From Stygibacter sp964604155 (GTDB taxonomy: Bacteria > Cloacimonadota > Cloacimonadia > Cloacimonadales > TCS61), in the NCBI GenBank assembly GCA_964604155.1, contig CAZRXY010000141.1:1-23181 (forward strand): a DNA stretch of 23,181 bases, read 5' to 3'. Below are positions 6,877 to 13,932 of the stretch, piece by piece. Under the pieces are notes generated by a model, which was not told the origin of the DNA, did no database searches, and saw only the letters and a program-made list of their open reading frames with translations. The first letter of the stretch is position 1. The number at the start of each line of letters is the position of its first letter. The translations under genes were made by a program, and so were the position numbers.

Positions 6877-8496
6877 TCACTCCTTTTCTGGTTCTATATT
6901 GAAAAAAACTTTTGTCTGGTTAATGCTGTCTATTCTAACACGTTCAATTTTGTTAGAAAGACTAATAATTATCGGTAAACCGCGACCCGAAGTTGCATCC
7001 AGCTTCACATTATCGAATGCTTCTTCTTTGTTGATCTGGGGTATGTCCCATGTTAATCCCTTATCCCAAACACTTATTACCAGTTGATCGCTGATCTCCA
7101 GCGTCAGCACCACCATCGTATCCGGTCTGTTTTTGAGCCCATGAACTATCACATTGGTGATGAGCTCAGAAATCACCAACTCCACACTGAAAGACAATTC
7201 ATCAAAGCCAGTTTTTTCTCGTACGAATAGTTCGCACTTTTTTCTGATATGCGCCGTATTTGTGAGTACAGATTTAAATGTGAACGTAATGCAGTTCTCA
7301 ATAATATCTTTCAGATAATTTGTGCTGAATAATAAAAATGAAAAATCTGCTGTAGGAAATGAATATCCGCCGTTGCTTAGCGAATCTCGGAATAGATACG
7401 GCAATAAAAAAACGTCGGGTTCTTCTATCTCGGAAATAATGGATTTGATCCCATCGAGCCCTAATTTCTTGTTGTCACGCTGGTAATTCTTGAGATTTCT
7501 CGAGAATATGCAAGTTAATTTGTCCCTATCGAAAGAAAATTCCGTCTCTGTACAACTCGTCTTAGGCTTACGAGCTTTCTCAGAGGTAAAGGATTCCGGC
7601 AGTTTGATGAGAGGACAAAAGATTTTCTGTTTTGTGTCATACTGCAAAATGTTCTGTGAGCCTAGCCTGGCAAAACGGACAAATTCAAAATCCGAATCTA
7701 TTAATAACACCATTAATTCCATATCATCGCTGATCTCCTGCGACCCTAGAATACCTTTGAGACGGTCTATTATCACTCCCGGTGAGGCGTGCTCCAGCTC
7801 ATTTTTTATTATTGTATCCAAGGTCATCTTTATCGTGAGCAGAAACAATGTACCCCGGATGTCCTGGTGCGGGAAATGCCCCAAATAGGCAATGTAACGC
7901 GTCTCTGTGATTGGTATGATATCAAAAAAATCTCCACTAGGAGTGTTCTCATCAACAATGTAATTTGAAGAAAATAGAATCTTTTTCTCTGACAACAGCC
8001 AGGACGGTGCCATTGATGACTGCATATAAGCTGCCCGGGTCTTGTTTTGAAAGATAGAATCATTAAGACTCCTGAATTTTTCCTCGAATTCCTGAGCCTT
8101 CTGCTGATATAATAATTGACGAGTCACCTTTACGATCTGCTTTATCACTGTGTCCACATTAACAGGCTTAAGAAGAAAGCCATCGACTCCCAGATTTATC
8201 GCCTGCTGAAAATATTCTGTATCACTATGGGCTGATATTACTATTACCTTAGTGCTGTCATCAATCTCTCTGATCTCCTGAAGCATCTCTAATCCGGTCA
8301 TTACCGGCATCCGAATATCTGTGAGCACTACCTCTGGTCTGTGCTGTTTGAAAAGCTCTAAACCGATCTCACCGTTATCCGCTACAAGCACACCACGTAC
8401 CCGGCGTCTAAGGATTTCGGCTATAGAATCTCGCATCAGCCTCTCATCCTCTACGAAAAGCACTTCAACCGGTAACTTCTCAAAATCTTTTGCCAT
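6877..8496 (-). CDS. Response regulator fused to degenerate PP2C and RsbW-like kinase domains
   Basis: The protein has 539 residues in three parts. REC receiver domain (about 10-125): acidic pair E16/D17, phospho-acceptor D60 in LTDIRMPVMTGLEML, and K110 in FLLKP. SpoIIE/RsbU-like PP2C region (about 160-395): SGDFFD (187-192) is kept, but the GDxxGHG motif reads LGHFPHQD with His207 at the metal-binding Asp, and the final DDxTLLV reads ADFSFLLF. C-terminal HATPase (about 420-535): N box SELITNVIVHG (443-453), DKG (478-480) and SGRGLPII (503-510), as in RsbW/SpoIIAB serine kinases. It probably phosphorylates the STAS protein encoded next to it, under control of REC phosphorylation. Phosphatase activity is doubtful. 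No cognate sensor kinase lies in the window. The start has an imperfect, distant AAAGGGGG. Confidence 0.9.
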   Translation of the reverse strand: MAKDFEKLPVEVLFVEDERLMRDSIAEILRRRVRGVLVADNGEIGLELFKQHRPEVVLTDIRMPVMTGLEMLQEIREIDDSTKVIVISAHSDTEYFQQAINLGVDGFLLKPVNVDTVIKQIVKVTRQLLYQQKAQEFEEKFRSLNDSIFQNKTRAAYMQSSMAPSWLLSEKKILFSSNYIVDENTPSGDFFDIIPITETRYIAYLGHFPHQDIRGTLFLLTIKMTLDTIIKNELEHASPGVIIDRLKGILGSQEISDDMELMVLLIDSDFEFVRFARLGSQNILQYDTKQKIFCPLIKLPESFTSEKARKPKTSCTETEFSFDRDKLTCIFSRNLKNYQRDNKKLGLDGIKSIISEIEEPDVFLLPYLFRDSLSNGGYSFPTADFSFLLFSTNYLKDIIENCITFTFKSVLTNTAHIRKKCELFVREKTGFDELSFSVELVISELITNVIVHGLKNRPDTMVVLTLEISDQLVISVWDKGLTWDIPQINKEEAFDNVKLDATSGRGLPIIISLSNKIERVRIDSINQTKVFFNIEPEKE

Positions 8497-8784
8497 AGAC
8501 CGAAGCTCTTCCCCCTTTCCTGTTTATAGATTAAAAATCACGTACCTTCTGAACTCCGTACAAATCTGATTTTCAAATTCAAATTAGTCAATATAAATAT
8601 TATATTTCTACAGCTCTGAATAATGAAGCTTATAAACCGATGAACTTAACTTTTACCAAAGATGACGAAAAAAATAATTGCAAGAAAGCCTCGATTAAGC
8701 ACTTCCATCCGATTGAGGACAGATCTTTATGCCCATCCACCTTAAAAAATGATAGTACCTGTGAGAATTTTCCTGCCTGAAATT

Positions 8785-8803
8785 TATGCCAAAAGCATTA
8801 CTA
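8785..8803 (+). repeat. Left member of a 19-bp direct repeat flanking repeat copy B
   Basis: TATGCCAAAAGCATTACTA here and TATGCCAGAAGCATTACTA at 9037-9055 are identical at 18 of 19 bases and lie on either side of the body of repeat copy B. They could be a target duplication, or a shared end module of adjacent repeat units. The gap 8497-9102 contains no ORF that looks real. It holds the upstream region of the response regulator gene and this repeat. Confidence 0.6.
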
Positions 8804-8829
8804 CGGGCATATCCCTGGTTTTATAATTA

Positions 8830-9044
8830 TTGGTATTGTTAAATGATTGATATTATGTGAGATAAAGTTGTTGTCAAGGTCAACCATTGCGAAGGTCTAT
8901 CGACCATTCGCAAGGTTTTGGCTGAGGGACCTTCTTCAATCTAAGTTACCTTACGAATGGTCGAAAGACCTTCGCAATGGTGACGACCAATAACTACCTA
9001 AGCTCAATATACCAACCTTAAATTAAATTTCGGGAGTATGCCAG
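8830..9044. repeat. Dispersed intergenic repeat, copy B
   Basis: This is the second copy of the element at 103-319, better preserved. It contains a 32-bp inverted repeat (8884-8915 and 8949-8980) with only two mismatches around a 33-base loop. The outer edges also show a loose inverted match: GGCATA-TCCC near 8806 and GGGAGTATGCC ending near 9042. The right edge ends about 15 bases before a TTGACA and 59 bases before the rsmG start, so it may provide or affect the rsmG promoter. It has no coding capacity. Confidence 0.75.
8884..8980. repeat. Large inverted repeat (32-bp arms) inside repeat copy B
   Basis: The left arm 8884-8915 starts CCATTGCGAAGGTCTATCGA. The right arm 8949-8980 ends CGAAAGACCTTCGCAATGG. 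They are complementary at 30 of 32 positions. The 33-base loop (8916-8948) contains GAGGGACCTTCTTC. As RNA it would make a very stable stem-loop. There is no T tract after it, so a simple terminator is unlikely. Confidence 0.85.
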
Positions 9045-9102
9045 AAGCATTACTAAGCTTGACACATAAAGTAGATAAAAAAGACTTGAAAAAGGAGAAT
9101 CT

Positions 9103-9741
9103 ATGGATTATAAAAACCTGATAAAAGAAATTCTGGTGAATAACCAGATTGCCGACATCGCAGAAAAAGTCGAAAAGATAGAGCTTTTCCAACAATTACT
9201 TCTCGAGTATAATAAAGAGATAAATCTCATCTCTCGCCGCTGCGATGTCCGTGATGTTTGGCTAAATCATATATATGACAGTCTCTTACCGATAGGTCAT
9301 ATCAAGCTTGATGGCAAGACAGTGCTCGATTTCGGCAGCGGCGGAGGACTACCGGGAATTCCGCTAAAAATTATTTTTCCGGGCTCATATATGTATCTTC
9401 TTGATTCCAGGAAAAAAAAAATAGGAGCAGTAAAAAATATTATAAAAAAACTTGACCTGACTGATTGCCTGACAATTTGTTCCCGTCTGGAAGATATGGA
9501 TAAGACATGGATGGGATATTTTGATGTTATTATAAGCAGATCGGTGAGGATAGAGTATAGGTATTGGCAGAAATTGAAAGAAGTTTCTAATGAAGAAGCC
9601 CACTTTTATTTCTATAAAGCCAGAAAGTATGATGATCTCCAGGCTGTGAAAGGAATCGAAAAATACGATATCTCGCACGAATTGGTGGGGGTAAGGACGT
9701 TGATCGAAATGAAAAAGAAAGATGTTCCACGTGGAACATGA
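9103..9741 (+). CDS. rsmG: 16S rRNA (guanine527-N7)-methyltransferase RsmG (GidB)
   Basis: RsmG methylates N7 of G527 in 16S rRNA with S-adenosylmethionine. It is 212 residues, family-typical. The N-terminal LLEYNKEINLISRR and the cofactor loop VLDFGSGGGLPGIPLKI are clear, followed by the short C-terminal beta strand region. AAGGAG (9092-9097) lies 5 bases before ATG 9103. An rsmG-parA-parB order is widespread near replication origins. The last codons (DVPRGT) are written in a parS sequence, so the C-terminus of the protein is set by a chromosome-partition site. No mnmG is present upstream; repeat copy B sits there instead. Confidence 0.95.
   Translation: MDYKNLIKEILVNNQIADIAEKVEKIELFQQLLLEYNKEINLISRRCDVRDVWLNHIYDSLLPIGHIKLDGKTVLDFGSGGGLPGIPLKIIFPGSYMYLLDSRKKKIGAVKNIIKKLDLTDCLTICSRLEDMDKTWMGYFDVIISRSVRIEYRYWQKLKEVSNEEAHFYFYKARKYDDLQAVKGIEKYDISHELVGVRTLIEMKKKDVPRGT
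9723..9738. promoter_or_regulatory. parS: parS site 1 (ParB loading site)
   Basis: TGTTCCACGTGGAACA is a perfect 16-bp palindrome that matches the bacterial parS consensus. That consensus is usually written TGTTTCACGTGAAACA, with the CC/GG variant also common. It overlaps the final codons of rsmG, ends one base before its stop codon is complete, and lies 13 bases before the parA start. The ParB encoded about 0.8 kb downstream is the expected binder. It is the usual source of false FHVEH N-termini in ParA annotations. Confidence 0.93.
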
Positions 9742-9751
9742 TAAGGGTAAA

Positions 9752-10522
9752 ATGACAAAAATTATTGCTATAGTTAACCAGAAGGGTGGCGTTGGAAAAA
9801 CAACAACTGCTATAAACCTGTCCTCGGCGCTAGCTATATTCGAAAAAAAGACTTTGCTGATTGACTTTGATCCTCAAGGTAACAGCAGCAGCGGTTTGGA
9901 TATAGACAAAACAAAGGCGAACGTTTATGATGCCATAATTGGCAGAAAGACACTTGATGAAGTGACATACGATTATGAACCTCTGAAATATCTCTCCGTT
10001 ATTCCTGCCAGCGTAGACCTTTCAGGTGCTGAAATAGAACTTGTAAAAGAATTTATGCGGGAAAGCAGGATGAAGTCTGTTCTGGAAGCCACCGATGGTA
10101 AATATGAGTATATTATAATTGATTGTCCTCCCTCCCTCAGTCTGCTTACCGTGAATGCTCTCACAGCCTGTAACGAAGTGATCGTTCCCATACAGTGCGA
10201 ATACTATGCCTTAGAAGGCGTTGCCCAATTGATGACCACTATTGGCATGGTTCGCAAATCACTGAACCCCTCAATTAACATTCTGGGTATTCTTTTAACA
10301 ATGTTTGACAGCCGTCTTAATCTTTCACGGCAGGTGGCGAGGGAAGTGAGGAGATATTTCCAGGATAAGGTTTTTGATACAGTAATCCATCGCAGTGTGA
10401 AACTATCGGAAAGTCCCAGTTTTGGAAAATCAATATTTCATTATGATATCACATCAACAGGATCAAAAGGCTACTTAGATTTAGCAAAGGAAGTGGTAAA
10501 AAGATGTCTCGTGAAAGTTTAG
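9752..10522 (+). CDS. parA: Chromosome partitioning ATPase ParA (Soj)
   Basis: ParA is a deviant-Walker ATPase that binds the nucleoid and, with ParB-parS, drives origin segregation. It is 256 residues from ATG 9752. The deviant P loop QKGGVGKTTTAIN (10-22) has the signature Lys11 and Lys16. It is followed by LLIDFDPQGNSSSG (Asp38/Asp40) and the Walker B stretch IIIDCPPSL. The start was chosen because upstream in-frame codons from 9722 simply translate the parS palindrome (MFHVEH), whereas MTKIIAIVNQKGG is the family N-terminus and AAGGG lies just before it. It overlaps parB by 19 bases. Confidence 0.97.
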   Translation: MTKIIAIVNQKGGVGKTTTAINLSSALAIFEKKTLLIDFDPQGNSSSGLDIDKTKANVYDAIIGRKTLDEVTYDYEPLKYLSVIPASVDLSGAEIELVKEFMRESRMKSVLEATDGKYEYIIIDCPPSLSLLTVNALTACNEVIVPIQCEYYALEGVAQLMTTIGMVRKSLNPSINILGILLTMFDSRLNLSRQVAREVRRYFQDKVFDTVIHRSVKLSESPSFGKSIFHYDITSTGSKGYLDLAKEVVKRCLVKV

Positions 10523-11367
10523 GTAAAGGATTAAATGCTCTCATCTCAAATGGACCGGAGTCAACAGATAGAACAACGGGTATTACCACCTTAAAGATTG
10601 ATAGCATTGTGCCAAACCGTTATCAGCCCCGCAAGGTGTTCGATAGATCAAAGCTTGCTGAACTGGCAGAATCATTAAAACAGAACGGGATTCTTCAACC
10701 GATCATAGTGACCAAAAATGCCGATAGCGAGTATGAATTAGTGGCTGGCGAGCGTCGGCTGGAAGCTGCAAAACTCGCTGAAATAGACGAGGTGCCCGTC
10801 ATTATACGTAGTATAACACCCCAGGAACAATTGCAGTATGCCATTATCGAGAATGTGCAACGGGAAGACCTTAATGCTGTTGAGGAGGCAAAAGCCTATC
10901 AGAGGCTTAATGAGGAATTTGGACTTACTCACCTGCGAATTAGTGAAGTAGTGGGTAAAGACAGGGCTACAATTTCAAATCTCATCCGTCTTCTTAAGCT
11001 TGAGGATGTTATCCAGAATTATATTCTGGAAGGGAAGCTATCTTCCGGGCATGCCAGGGCGATCCTGCAGATTCCCCCCGAACGCCAGTTAAAATTCGCA
11101 GATTTAATAGTCAAAAATCACCTTTCAGTTCGGAAAGCAGAAGAATTGGCACGCAACAGCGAAATATTGACAGAGACTCAGCAACCGGTCCCCATTGATG
11201 AAAATGAGATTAACTGGATAAAAAAACTGGAAAACAAAATTGCGAATAAATATTCTTTTAAAGTGAATATCACCCGAAAAAACAATAGAGGTAAAATAAG
11301 CTTCTACTTCAAATCGAAAAAGGAAATGGAAAACCTGCTGAAAGCCCTGAAAGTTGATGATGAATAA
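10504..11367 (+). CDS. parB: Chromosome partitioning protein ParB (Spo0J)
   Basis: ParB is a CTP-dependent DNA clamp that loads at parS and spreads. It is 287 residues. The N-terminus has GKGLNALISN (7-16), the ParA-stimulating segment. The CTP-binding part carries GERRLEAAKLAEIDEVPVI (82-100) and ENVQREDLNAVEEAKAY (116-132). The helix-turn-helix LRISEVVGKDRATISNLIRLL (about 144-164) reads parS. The C-terminal ~60 residues are the charged dimerisation domain. Two parS sites in the window (9723 and 21288) are probable targets. It overlaps parA by 19 bases and the following peptidase gene by about 10. Confidence 0.97.
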   Translation: MSRESLGKGLNALISNGPESTDRTTGITTLKIDSIVPNRYQPRKVFDRSKLAELAESLKQNGILQPIIVTKNADSEYELVAGERRLEAAKLAEIDEVPVIIRSITPQEQLQYAIIENVQREDLNAVEEAKAYQRLNEEFGLTHLRISEVVGKDRATISNLIRLLKLEDVIQNYILEGKLSSGHARAILQIPPERQLKFADLIVKNHLSVRKAEELARNSEILTETQQPVPIDENEINWIKKLENKIANKYSFKVNITRKNNRGKISFYFKSKKEMENLLKALKVDDE

Positions 11368-11986
11368 ATTCTGCTGTTATTTTCTGATTGTTGTTCTCAT
11401 TGCCAGCCTCATTCTTCTGGCAAATTACTTAAATTTAAAGCAGAAATTGATATTAGAAGTAAGTAAAGATAAAAATTTGATACAAGATACCTATCCAACT
11501 CATTCAGGCAGCATGACTGAATCTTCTGCAACAAATGCCAAATTGGAGACACTGATAAAAAAATTTATCGATACACCCAAAGATTTTCATAATGTTAAGC
11601 GAGATTCTCTGGACAAAACAAGATTTATCCCTGATATCCTACCTTTGAAAGCAGAACTTGCCATCAGCCAGGATTTTAGTGAATCACATCCCGGCATTGA
11701 TCTGGTTGCTCCTCATGGTACTGAAGTCATTGCCAGCGCTGCCGGGAAAGTGCAATTCAGTGGATTTGATGAATATTTTGGCAATCTTGTTATTCTGGAT
11801 CATTTTAATGGTTATTATACTTACTATGCCCATCTGTTTGAACTTAGGAAAAAGCCTGGTGATTTTGCCGAAAAAAAAGAAATTATTGGTAAACTGGGTA
11901 CTACCGGGTTTAGCACGGGACCGCATTTGCACTATTCTATTGAATTTAATGGTGATTTTATTGACCCAGGAGAATTCCTTGATTAG
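11357..11986 (+). CDS. Membrane-anchored M23 (LytM) family peptidase
   Basis: This is a zinc metallopeptidase-type protein, probably acting on the peptidoglycan cross-bridge outside the cytoplasmic membrane. Residues ~6-25 form one N-terminal membrane anchor, followed by a ~70-residue linker. The M23 domain (about 95-205) has the ligand motifs HPGIDLVAPHGTEV (His, then Asp four residues on), YYAHL, and GPHLHY (the HxH pair). All key residues are there, so it looks catalytically competent. It starts inside the end of parB; ATG 11357, ATG 11360 and TTG 11354 are all possible. It sits between par and atp genes, presumably co-transcribed. A role in cell-wall cleavage linked to division is an inference. 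Confidence 0.88.
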   Translation: MMNKFCCYFLIVVLIASLILLANYLNLKQKLILEVSKDKNLIQDTYPTHSGSMTESSATNAKLETLIKKFIDTPKDFHNVKRDSLDKTRFIPDILPLKAELAISQDFSESHPGIDLVAPHGTEVIASAAGKVQFSGFDEYFGNLVILDHFNGYYTYYAHLFELRKKPGDFAEKKEIIGKLGTTGFSTGPHLHYSIEFNGDFIDPGEFLD

Positions 11987-11994
11987 GTAATATC

Positions 11995-12252
11995 GTGAAA
12001 GATAAAAGATCGTCAGGCAATTTCCTTTTTAGTGTATTGAAGGGGAAAGACCCTGGTTTTATTAAATATATCTCTCTTGCCGGACAGCTTGGACTTGTGA
12101 TGATATCCAGTATTCTCATCTGGTTCCTGTCCGCTCAGTATCTCATAAAAAAATTTTCTCTCAATCCTCTCTGGATAGCTGCAGCGACTATTCTTGGCGT
12201 CCTTACCGGGATGATTGCCTGCTATAAACTGCTTAAGAAAATACTCGATTGA
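11995..12252 (+). CDS. atpZ: AtpZ/AtpI-type F0F1 ATPase accessory protein
   Basis: An 85-residue protein with two membrane helices (about 26-48 and 57-79). It resembles the small AtpZ family encoded at the head of many atp operons. The pattern GQLGLVMISSILIWFLSAQYL, then LNPLWIAAATILGVLTGM and a basic C-terminus, fits that family. Members have been linked to ion (Mg2+/Ca2+) transport or to assembly of the c ring together with AtpI. The start is GTG 11995 with only a weak TAGG upstream, 8 bases after the peptidase stop. Identification rests on family pattern and position before atpI. Confidence 0.75.
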   Translation: MKDKRSSGNFLFSVLKGKDPGFIKYISLAGQLGLVMISSILIWFLSAQYLIKKFSLNPLWIAAATILGVLTGMIACYKLLKKILD

Positions 12253-12265
12253 GGCAATTTAAACA

Positions 12266-12643
12266 ATGGAAAACAAAAAATTTGTTGTTTACCTGATGGC
12301 TATTATTTGCTTGACAAATGTAGTCGCACTTCTGTTTCTGCCCTTATTAACGAAGCAGATGCTGAGCTGGATTTGCGGTTCTACACTGAGTCTCGTTAAT
12401 ATCTGGTTGATGTCGCTGAAGATAGAAAAAAGCCTTCTAATGGCTGAAAAAAAAGCGAGATTGACTGCTTATAAGGATTTTAATATTAGATATTTAGTCC
12501 TTATATTTGTCTCTGTGCTGGCAGTGAAATATCTCAGCCTGAATATCGTTATATTCGGCATTGGGTTGCTTTACGGTCAGATCTGGATTTTAGTCCTGTA
12601 TCTTGCCGGGCTTTCCGGAGACAAAAAAAAGCAGGAGCGATAA
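12266..12643 (+). CDS. atpI: ATP synthase protein I (AtpI-like)
   Basis: A 125-residue, very hydrophobic protein with about four membrane helices (near 8-28, 31-52, 73-93 and 95-115) and a basic segment between the second and third (IEKSLLMAEKKARLT). This is the layout of AtpI, a chaperone-like factor that helps assemble the c ring. Sequence conservation in this family is low, so the call depends mainly on position between atpZ and atpB. The stop TAA shares its last A with the atpB ATG, so the two are translationally coupled. Confidence 0.65.
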   Translation: MENKKFVVYLMAIICLTNVVALLFLPLLTKQMLSWICGSTLSLVNIWLMSLKIEKSLLMAEKKARLTAYKDFNIRYLVLIFVSVLAVKYLSLNIVIFGIGLLYGQIWILVLYLAGLSGDKKKQER

Positions 12644-13926
12644 TGGAAAAAGCAAAGGGAAACTTGAAAATTGTTTTTCTGGTTTTCATAGTTATAGAAA
12701 TAATACTGGTTGTCTTGAGTGCTGGATTCAAGCAGAGGCTTGAAATAGGATTTGAATCTGGTAAATTCCTACTCAGAAATGTAGAAGCTCACTATGATCT
12801 GCAAGACAGGATCACCGAAAATTTCCAAAGAGATGAGTATCTCATTCAGAGTACGCACATAAAATTGCATCATATCGAGAATTTTGATGGATTCATAAGT
12901 CATCTTTCCGGTGATGATGCTGTTCTTGGACATATCTATTCACTGTTCAGCGAAAAGCTGCGCCAGGCTATAGATGATAACGAAACTAGCTGGATACCCG
13001 AACTAAAAAACCAATTGCTGAATGAACTAAATAAGAATGCTATCAGTTCCACCGGCTTTCGTAAGCCATTATACAAACAATTAATCCCAAATAATACTCC
13101 TGAAGAACGCTATCTACTGAGTATCTATGATAAACCTGCTGCGGAGATATCTACACTTAGTAACAGCAGATTAAACAGGATAATTATTGAATCTGTCTTT
13201 CCGGAGACCATTTTGCAGCGCCAAAAAAACGAGCCGCGTATCTATGGCAGCTTTGGGATATATAATTTCTTCCGCTCTATTTTTGGCGAAGCATCCGCTT
13301 TGGGTGCCTTTTATCTGATCAGAATGCTGTTTATTATCGATCTTATCTTTTTATTACTCATCTTGCTGATCCGCAGAGCTATGAGCACAAAACCCTCTAA
13401 AGGTCAATTGATCTTTGAGATGATTTACGGCACTTTTGAAGATTTTGTAAGAGAGACCCTTGGTAAGGACAAAATTCATTTCACTCCCTATATCACAACG
13501 ATTTTCCTCTTCATCTGGATTTCTAACTTGATAGGGATAATACCTGTCCCGGGTTTTATGGAGCCTACCAGAAACATTAATGTACCTTTAGGCTTGGGAA
13601 TTGTCGTAGTATTAGTCGTTCATTTCACTGCTGTAAAAGTTAAGGGGGTCTGGGGTCATTTTCAAAACTACCTTAACCCGATAAAGAATCCACTCGCAGT
13701 ACTGGATATAGTCAGTGAATTTTCCAAAGTGATTTCTATTTCTTTCCGTTTATTTGGTAATATTCTGGGGGGTGCTATCATTATCGTAGTAGTATCTTCT
13801 CTCATAAATTTTATTGTCTTCCCCGTAGGACTAAATCTTTTCTTTGGTATTTTCGTCGGCTCGGTGCAGGCTTTCGTCTTCACCATGCTGGCACTCACAT
13901 ATATCGGCGTGGAAATTGCGGAGTAA
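12643..13926 (+). CDS. atpB: ATP synthase subunit a, with extended N-terminal domain
   Basis: Subunit a forms the ion half-channels next to the c ring. The C-terminal ~215 residues are a normal subunit a: ISNLIGIIPVPGF (293-305), EPTRNINVPLGLGI (307-320), the essential arginine Arg369 in SISFRLFGNILGG (365-377), and VQAFVFTMLALTYI (408-421). At 427 residues the protein is far longer than the usual 230-290. The extra part is a first membrane helix (about 11-27) and ~180 mostly helical, charged residues (30-210), expected on the outer side of the membrane. Some other phyla have longer a subunits too, so this may be a lineage trait. It is coupled to atpI by a one-base overlap. Confidence 0.95.
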   Translation: MEKAKGNLKIVFLVFIVIEIILVVLSAGFKQRLEIGFESGKFLLRNVEAHYDLQDRITENFQRDEYLIQSTHIKLHHIENFDGFISHLSGDDAVLGHIYSLFSEKLRQAIDDNETSWIPELKNQLLNELNKNAISSTGFRKPLYKQLIPNNTPEERYLLSIYDKPAAEISTLSNSRLNRIIIESVFPETILQRQKNEPRIYGSFGIYNFFRSIFGEASALGAFYLIRMLFIIDLIFLLLILLIRRAMSTKPSKGQLIFEMIYGTFEDFVRETLGKDKIHFTPYITTIFLFIWISNLIGIIPVPGFMEPTRNINVPLGLGIVVVLVVHFTAVKVKGVWGHFQNYLNPIKNPLAVLDIVSEFSKVISISFRLFGNILGGAIIIVVVSSLINFIVFPVGLNLFFGIFVGSVQAFVFTMLALTYIGVEIAE

Positions 13927-13932
13927 CTATTT

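Noticed and set aside
8497..9102. A replication origin or DnaA-box cluster in the gap before rsmG
   Set aside because: No cluster of TTATCCACA-like boxes was seen. The gap is explained by the repeat element, and parS sites alone only suggest that an origin is near.
9722..9751. ParA start at ATG 9722 (MFHVEH N-terminus)
   Set aside because: These codons are the translation of the parS palindrome. ATG 9752 gives the conserved family N-terminus and has a ribosome binding site.
11658..11990. 110-codon plus-strand frame inside the M23 peptidase gene
   Set aside because: It is a shifted reading of the peptidase gene. The peptidase frame holds all zinc-ligand motifs.
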